19,023 nt of DNA, from contig JASCIV010000328.1 of assembly GCA_030374735.1 (NCBI GenBank), forward strand, positions 1 to 19,023, in the 5' to 3' direction. Position numbers and translations under genes: made by a program. Each line of letters opens with the position of its first letter. The first letter of the stretch is position 1. Shown here in pieces: positions 16,302-19,023 of this stretch. Below the pieces are notes generated by a model. The model was not told the origin of the DNA, made no database searches, and worked only from the letters and a program-made list of their open reading frames with translations. The DNA comes from Gracilaria caudata (taxonomy: Eukaryota; Rhodophyta; Florideophyceae; Gracilariales; Gracilariaceae).

Positions 16302-17918
16302 ACGCGAGACATGTATTTTTCATCCACGGGAGTCGATGCTCATTTTGTAGCAACAGTAACTGGGTAAGCCCTTTCACTTGTTAGAGATGAACATCCCGGT
16401 GCTGAGCCAGGCGCAAACATGCCTACAAGGTCATATTTTTTGCCTTGCCAGACCCCAAGTGTTGGTTTTTCACTCCATATGTCCTTTGCGAACATCGTGA
16501 TCTTGCTTTTCATATCTGTACTTTCATGGGTTCTAATTCCCTTCTTATTTGCATCAAGTGGAGAAAAGTCTTTCTCTCTTGAATCAGTGCCATGTTTGCG
16601 GAGTGGTGTTACATTTCGGAAAGCCGAAATTGCCTAATCGCGACCAGTGCGAACAGTGGCCTTCCACGAATTAGGTTTTGAGACTGGCTGGGACTCCTTG
16701 GTGACGATACGATGAACCTTGCCAATGAGATAGAGCGTTTGCCATATACCTTAAGTAAGCTGTCCCGAGCTAGAATTCAGCTCAGTTCAAGCCGAAAGAG
16801 CTGAGTAAGATAGCAGGCACGGGTATCGCTCACATATCTTCACTATTTGGGTATTTTTCCTTCATGTGCCTGAAACGCTTCAGCATCGGCTTTGGTTTCT
16901 TCTAATTTCCTATCAGTAGCTATCTCACAACTCAGTTAACCTCACATGACGCCAGACCTTGTCCTGCTAAGAGTGAGAAGTGCGCTGTTGAGCGTTGTGA
17001 TCGACAGTCATGAAGACTGAGAGGGGTTCAACAGAATGTGGTTATTTAACGAAAGAACGAGAGATAAATAGACTCCGTGGTCTTAAGAAGAAAGCTGGTG
17101 ATATGACACCATTAAAACGTTAGCCAAACTTCACTTCAAAGATAGCAAGGAAAACGTGCGGTTTCGATTTGCTGCCCAATGCCATAACAGCAAGTGCTTT
17201 TGTGCTGCATTATCAGTTCCTAAAGGCTTAATCTTTGACGCCAGATGTTCGCCACCTGCAGCACAGCATTAGGACTGGGCAGTATTCTGTCTATCATTGG
17301 GCTTCTGGAGCATCCAATAATCATTAGAGCCATCAAGTCCCCAGAGTTTCCAAGTGACGAATGAAAAAAATAGTGCTTCTTCAATCACGTGTGCACACTG
17401 CGGTAGTTGTGGAAAGTTTCGCCGAAGCGATAAACTGTTGTTTCCGTAACACCGCCGCGCTGCAACGAAAGAATCTTATGTCTCTGGAAATCGGCGGACA
17501 GCATTTCTCTTCTAAGAACAACATCGCACCGAAGAACAGGAACACCTGTTCAGAGAGGGGTGACACCGATGCTACTTGATCCAATTGCGCTGCATTACAA
17601 TCCAGATTTCTAAGTGTTCACGCCACGACTGCTTACCTTGTTGAGCAATGAATCTGTGAATATGAATGGTAGTGATGGAAACCCGCAGTTCCATGCTTCA
17701 TGAAAGGCTTCATATACATGTAAAGGACAACCAAGAATTGTTATGAATAGAACGCAGTACTATGTTCCCTGTGAGCGTTCTTCACACAAGTTTTCTTTGC
17801 ATCTTCCATTCCCCTTCCCCCTCTCACGCAATATTCTCTTTTGTAATCTCCATCAGCCCCTGATGTACGAAAGCGAATGAGAGCAATAAGTAACTCATTC
17901 AATCTGATAGCCTCATAA
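16302..17918. other. Intergenic stretch between convergent genes; mostly empty
   Basis: 1.6 kb between the lipase stop and the zinc-finger gene stop, the longest gap in the window. Apart from a doubtful small membrane-protein frame at 16419-16637, frames are short and featureless. Weak inverted repeats occur at 16777-16804 (TCAGCTC/GAGCTGA) and between 17211-17219 and 17257-17265 (TGTGCTGCA/TGCAGCACA). I see no transposon or RNA gene. Confidence 0.5.
16419..16637 (+). CDS. Doubtful small membrane-protein reading frame
   Basis: Encodes 72 residues from the first ATG, or 52 from an internal ATG at 16479. The internal form begins MSFANIVILLFISVLSWVLI, a single strongly hydrophobic segment, followed by a polar tail with one cysteine. 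Such a pattern can be a genuine tail- or signal-anchored microprotein, but a hydrophobic run of this length also arises by chance in T-rich DNA. It lies 118 bp after the lipase stop, where a 3' untranslated region is expected. No family recognised. Confidence 0.2.
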   Translation: MPTRSYFLPCQTPSVGFSLHMSFANIVILLFISVLSWVLIPFLFASSGEKSFSLESVPCLRSGVTFRKAEIA

Positions 17919-18302
17919 TCAATCACACAAATAGCATTTACCCCCGCAAGCCGGACATCTCAGTTTCTTGTAGCCAACACAATCAGGGCAGTAAAAGACA
18001 TTCACGGATCGAGGATTTCGGATAAGCCCTTCACCTTTGCATTTGAGACATTGAACAAACCCTGTGTTGCGGCAGACTTCACAATCCTCCACATAGGAAG
18101 AGTCTAACGGACCCGGGTTCGACTCTGAGTCTTGTAAGCGACCGGAGCTATGAGGTGAATGACTTTTGAAGACCTGGTCCTGGACATGGCGTTGATTCCT
18201 TGTTGTCTTTGCAGTGATTGTGGCCCTGGATCCACCACTAGAATTCACAAGAGATAGTCTATTGCGAGTGAGACCAACCAAGGGCAGGTGCAAGAACGCC
18301 AT
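17919..18302 (-). CDS. Small DnaJ-type zinc-finger protein (BSD2/LQY1/PSA2-like), probably plastid-targeted
   Basis: Encodes 127 residues. Proteins of this type carry the cysteine-rich domain of DnaJ without the J domain; in plastids they help assemble Rubisco or photosystems or repair thiols. Residues 1-50 are rich in Ser, Thr, Arg and Leu and nearly free of acids, as in a transit peptide. Residues 74-126 carry five CxxC pairs: CEVC (74/77), CLKC (85/88), CPDC (105/108), CPAC (116/119) and CYLC (123/126). The first two have the family's spacing with CxxCxGxG-like glycines (CKGEG, CGGKC). The canonical domain has four pairs; the fifth, at the extreme C-terminus, is extra. Two zinc ions are expected. 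The start lies about 100-150 bp from an unusual inverted-repeat array on its upstream side. Which plastid paralogue it equals cannot be decided from this sequence. Confidence 0.8.
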   Translation of the reverse strand: MAFLHLPLVGLTRNRLSLVNSSGGSRATITAKTTRNQRHVQDQVFKSHSPHSSGRLQDSESNPGPLDSSYVEDCEVCRNTGFVQCLKCKGEGLIRNPRSVNVFYCPDCVGYKKLRCPACGGKCYLCD

Positions 18303-18399
18303 GTCGCAAGGTTTAGCTTCGGCGCAGTCGCAGAGTCACGTCCTCAAGAGATAGTGTTCGAATGGGATGACGAGAGCCAGACCACACAGCTCAATCACG

Positions 18400-18448
18400 G
18401 GTGGGGGCCGTTTTACGTACTAGACCTCCAAGGCAAAAATCCCCTACC
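18400..18448. repeat. Weak inverted repeat at the left edge of the hairpin array
   Basis: The left arm at 18400-18414 (GGTGGGGG..TTTT) pairs imperfectly with the right arm at 18435-18448 (AAAAATCCCCTACC): GGT/ACC, GGGG/CCCC and TTTT/AAAA pair, with mismatches and a bulge between. It could be a decayed member of the array or chance. Confidence 0.35.
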
Positions 18449-18451
18449 AAC

Positions 18452-18511
18452 GCATATACTGAGTCAATCGAGGAGAACCTACACGGTTTCCTCGATTGAC
18501 TCAGTAAATGC
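18452..18511. repeat. Hairpin 1 of array
   Basis: Arms 18452-18479 and 18485-18511 are complementary over about 27 bp with one mismatch and one 1-nt bulge, around a 5-nt loop. The arms include TGAGTCA (18460-18466) and its complement TGACTCA (18497-18503). Confidence 0.95.
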
Positions 18512-18567
18512 ATAGACACTCCATTCAAAAGTCCGATCTCGGACTTTTGAATTGAGTGTCAATGCAT
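18508..18567. repeat. Hairpin 2 of array
   Basis: 29-nt arms at 18508-18536 and 18539-18567 match at 27 positions, with a 2-nt centre (a few central pairs would open to form a real loop). Its left arm overlaps the end of hairpin 1 by four bases through a shared ATGCAT. Confidence 0.95.
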
Positions 18568-18576
18568 CTGATCCAC

Positions 18577-18608
18577 TTGATACAGTCATTTCCGTATGAC
18601 TGTATCAA
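18577..18608. repeat. Hairpin 3 of array
   Basis: TTGATACAGTCAT (18577-18589), a 6-nt loop, then ATGACTGTATCAA (18596-18608): 13 bp perfect. Flanking CCA and TGG extend it around a bulge. Confidence 0.92.
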
Positions 18609-18632
18609 TGGTCAAAAACTTTCGGCAAACGC

Positions 18633-18667
18633 AGAGACTGAGTCACCAACGAGGTGACTCAGTCTCT
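18633..18667. repeat. Hairpin 4 of array
   Basis: AGAGACTGAGTCACC (18633-18647), a 5-nt loop, then GGTGACTCAGTCTCT (18653-18667): 15 bp perfect. It carries TGAGTCA (18639-18645) and TGACTCA (18655-18661). Scattered matches outside (CGT, CGAA) hint at a longer, eroded palindrome. Confidence 0.95.
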
Positions 18668-18686
18668 ACGTAAAATCGAATTGGCC

Positions 18687-18736
18687 GTGCAAACCAGAGT
18701 GTCGAAGGCCAAGTTCTTCGACACTCTGCTTTGTAC
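18687..18736. repeat. Hairpin 5 of array
   Basis: 21-nt arms at 18687-18707 and 18716-18736 match at 19 positions around an 8-nt loop; the inner 13 bp (CAGAGTGTCGAAG) are perfect. It ends 10 bases before the next ATG. Confidence 0.94.
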
Positions 18737-18746
18737 GCCCGCCATT

Positions 18747-18920
18747 ATGCCGAACATCACCTCCGACCAGGCATTAAACGCGCTGGAACTTTTAGCAGAC
18801 ACTGCTTACAGCATTCGCCAAGAGTTTGAGACTGTCAGCGACAGCGACAGTATCGCCAGCTCCGATAATGGGGTATTATATCTCAAAATGTACCCCAGAA
18901 GAGGGGTCTCTGACATGTAG
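18747..18920 (+). CDS. Uncertain 57-residue reading frame after the hairpin array
   Basis: The frame starts with ATG 10 bases after hairpin 5 and would encode a polar, acidic protein (MPNITSDQALNALELLADTA at the start, then a Ser/Asp-rich part and a short basic end). Residues 6-24 could form an amphipathic helix. The open frame extends upstream to 18654, but that part is hairpin DNA. No family recognised and no known neighbour supports it. It could be a microprotein, a first exon of a gene running off the window, or chance. Confidence 0.22.
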   Translation: MPNITSDQALNALELLADTAYSIRQEFETVSDSDSIASSDNGVLYLKMYPRRGVSDM

Positions 18921-19023
18921 GCATACAATACTGACTTAACATGATAGTGACATGCCGTGACAAAAATCTTAATCTTGTAGATTACTAAAGTTCAATAGGA
19001 GTGCCTGTTCTGAGTCCTTACAC

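Larger units (their letters stand above)
18303..19023. other. Right-end region: hairpin array plus a short uncertain reading frame
   Basis: This region is upstream of the zinc-finger gene and runs to the window edge. About 18400-18736 is dominated by adjacent inverted repeats (listed separately). Beyond it a 57-codon ATG frame (18747-18920) is the only open frame of interest. Plus-strand frames that run through the repeats are probably fortuitous. If a further gene begins to the right, its 5' part could extend into this region. Confidence 0.5.

Noticed and set aside
16302..17918. Hidden transposon in the longest gene-free gap
   Set aside because: No terminal repeats, transposase or reverse-transcriptase motifs could be found in any frame; only weak short inverted repeats.
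18110..18140. GGGTTCGACTC resembling a tRNA T-arm
   Set aside because: It lies inside the zinc-finger coding sequence, and no acceptor, D or anticodon stem could be placed around it.
18288..18515. 75-codon plus-strand frame running into the first hairpin
   Set aside because: It begins inside the zinc-finger gene's start region, and its end is dictated by hairpin sequence. No domain seen.
18452..18736. CRISPR array or integron-type attachment sites as an explanation for the hairpins
   Set aside because: The units are not copies of one repeat, spacing is irregular, and the surrounding genes are eukaryotic.

Overview
The window looks like nuclear DNA of a compact, intron-poor eukaryote. The genes are long single-exon reading frames on both strands, separated by 0.3-1.6 kb of non-coding DNA. 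Eukaryote-only products occur (ribosomal protein eL35/uL29, a TPR-J-domain protein, a Golgi-type sulfotransferase, an acyl-protein thioesterase). One spliceosomal intron (GTGAGT...CTAAC...TAG) can be placed by reading frame. A Golgi-type polysaccharide sulfotransferase together with a probably plastid-targeted DnaJ-type zinc-finger protein, in genes almost without introns, fits a red alga of the florideophyte type (Chondrus-like). That assignment is inference from gene content, not proof.

Layout from left to right. 31-2679 (+) is a TPR / J-domain / DnaJ-X co-chaperone. After 1.2 kb without a convincing gene, 3835-4506 (-) is an unrecognised four-helix membrane protein. It is divergent from 5274-6709 (+), a PLP aminotransferase of the kynurenine aminotransferase family with one 98-nt intron. 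Convergent to that is 7008-7385 (-), ribosomal protein L35. Next come 8139-9905 (-), a type II membrane sulfotransferase, and 11009-11410 (-), a small secreted protein with eight cysteines. 12548-13396 (-) is an acyl-protein thioesterase/carboxylesterase, divergent from 14292-16301 (+), a class 3 (diacylglycerol lipase-like) lipase. 17919-18302 (-) is a small DnaJ-type zinc-finger protein. The right end (18303-19023) holds a dense array of inverted repeats followed by a short reading frame of uncertain status.

There is no operon-like logic; these are ordinary eukaryotic neighbours. Functional themes that recur are protein folding (J protein and DnaJ-type zinc finger), lipid and acyl hydrolysis on either side of one divergent promoter (thioesterase and lipase), and cell-surface polysaccharide modification (sulfotransferase).

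The most unusual structure is at 18400-18736: five adjacent, mutually different inverted repeats, plus a weaker sixth on the left, with arms of 13-29 nt and short loops, directly upstream of the zinc-finger gene. Two of them carry TGAGTCA/TGACTCA heptamers in both arms. A second non-coding theme is dense clustering of GTAC and ACGTAC motifs, with a shared 14-nt word, in the two intergenic regions that lie between well-supported divergent gene pairs (4507-5273 and 13397-14291).
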